From NCBI RefSeq assembly GCF_019720915.1, contig NZ_JAHKSI010000001.1, forward strand, positions 1,178,001-1,242,000: 64,000 nt of DNA, given 5' to 3'. Numbering within the stretch: the stretch's first letter is position 1; each line of letters begins with the position of its first letter. The DNA is from Alkalihalobacillus sp. TS-13. GTDB lineage: Bacteria > Bacillota > Bacilli > Bacillales > Fictibacillaceae. Positions 63,380 through 64,000 of the stretch are shown here, one piece after another. The notes beneath the pieces were generated by a model. That model saw nothing but the letters and a program-made list of their open reading frames with translations. It did not search any database and had not been told where the DNA came from. The translations under genes and the position numbers were made by a program.

Positions 63380-64000
63380 ATGCTAAGCGTAGAAAACCTA
63401 TCTGGTGGTTATGGCGATGCACCGATTTTAAAAGAAATAACCTTTAAGGTGGAAAAGGGAGAAATGTTCGGTGTCTTAGGACCAAATGGCAGCGGCAAAA
63501 CGACCTTACTCAAGATGATCAGCGGAATTTTGACAAGTCAAGAGGGGCGTGTCTTCATTAATGGTAAACCGCTTGAAAGTTTTTCATCCAAAGAGTTGGC
63601 GAAGATTGTGGCTGTCCTTCCACAGCACTCTGACCAGGGTTTTTCTTATACCGTAAGAGAAACGGTTTCCCTCGGACGATATGCACATCAAAAAGGTTGG
63701 TTCCAATCGTGGAGCCAGCAAGATGAAATCATTGTCAACCAAGTGATGAATCAAACGGGGGTAACGGCTTTTCAGAATAAAAATATCCAATCTTTATCAG
63801 GTGGGGAACGCCAACGGGTATTTTTAGCGCAAGCATTGGCACAGGAACCCGATATCTTGTTGTTGGACGAACCAACGAACCATTTGGATCTTTCGTTTCA
63901 AAAAGAGCTGTTGGACCTGTTAAAGCAATGGACGGAGGAACGGGGACTTACGGTCATCTCGATTTTCCATGACCTGAACCTTGCGGGATTATATTGTGAT
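63380..64000 (+). CDS. btuD: B12 ABC transporter ATP-binding protein, cut by window end
   Basis: Begins MLSVENLSGGYGDAPILKEI at ATG 63380, overlapping nothing and one base after the btuC stop; Walker A GPNGSGKTTLL, signature SLSGGERQRVFLAQAL, Walker B LLLLDEPTNHLDL, and the H-loop IFHDLNLA. 207 codons are visible and the frame is open at position 64000. Third gene of the riboswitch operon. Confidence 0.92.
   Translation, partial: MLSVENLSGGYGDAPILKEITFKVEKGEMFGVLGPNGSGKTTLLKMISGILTSQEGRVFINGKPLESFSSKELAKIVAVLPQHSDQGFSYTVRETVSLGRYAHQKGWFQSWSQQDEIIVNQVMNQTGVTAFQNKNIQSLSGGERQRVFLAQALAQEPDILLLDEPTNHLDLSFQKELLDLLKQWTEERGLTVISIFHDLNLAGLYCD

Noticed and set aside
1-64000. CRISPR arrays, rRNA and tRNA genes, prophage
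   Set aside because: No regularly spaced repeats, no tRNA/rRNA core sequence and no phage structural genes were seen on either strand.

Overview
The window looks like chromosome of a spore-forming member of the Bacillaceae (low-GC Firmicute). The support is a strong AAGGAGG-type ribosome binding site before most genes, frequent TTG/GTG starts, many intrinsic terminators, and typical Bacillus families: YozO, YdbM, YobN, MhqO/MhqD, YwcA/YwcB, DUF2512, DUF2515 (YppC), DUF3231, YjcZ-type Gly-rich peptide, SqhC and a TRAP-regulated trp operon. The genus cannot be fixed from the sequence alone. No rRNA, tRNA or CRISPR array was seen.

Layout. 0-5.8 kb: end of a membrane protein, a broken S9 peptidase, an ABC-2 type exporter pair, small proteins and proC. 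6-12.6 kb: secreted beta-propeller protein, DUF4395 protein, sodium:alanine symporter, YdbM-like flavoprotein. 12.6-23.3 kb: repeats, GNAT-like protein, ECF sigma/anti-sigma pair, YobN-like amine oxidase, Nmad3 protein, and mhqO/mhqD separated by a decayed IS200/IS605-type tnpB element. 23.5-31 kb: trp operon in the order trpD-C-F-B-A followed by a fused trpE(G). It has a TRAP attenuator at its head and a second TRAP-like site plus an SD-masking hairpin in front of trpE(G). 31-36 kb: a duplicated-motif membrane protein, a gene graveyard (SDR, streptogramin-lyase-like, transposase pieces) and an MFS exporter behind a leader-peptide attenuator. 36-45.6 kb: ATL protein, Cu/Zn SOD lipoprotein, small membrane proteins, a doubly broken Vga-like ABC-F gene, DUF3231, PhzF. 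45.9-51.7 kb: acetate-type symporter with its DUF485 partner, and fixABCX. 52-60.6 kb: a thioredoxin-like gene with an in-frame TGA at its redox-active position and a SECIS-like hairpin, a Rieske fusion protein, DUF2515, squalene-hopene cyclase, a broken VOC gene and a PCYCGC lipoprotein. 61-64 kb: a cobalamin riboswitch driving btuF-btuC-btuD (the last cut by the window end).

The most interesting points are (1) the candidate selenoprotein at 52618-53367, (2) two separate TRAP control points in one rearranged trp operon that carries a single-chain anthranilate synthase, and (3) antibiotic-style translation attenuators on an MFS pump and on a decayed ABC-F gene. At least three dispersed repeat families occupy the intergenic regions. 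The main one (R1) is MITE-like, with about 22-bp inverted ends, and has a 34-bp copy retaining little more than the ends.
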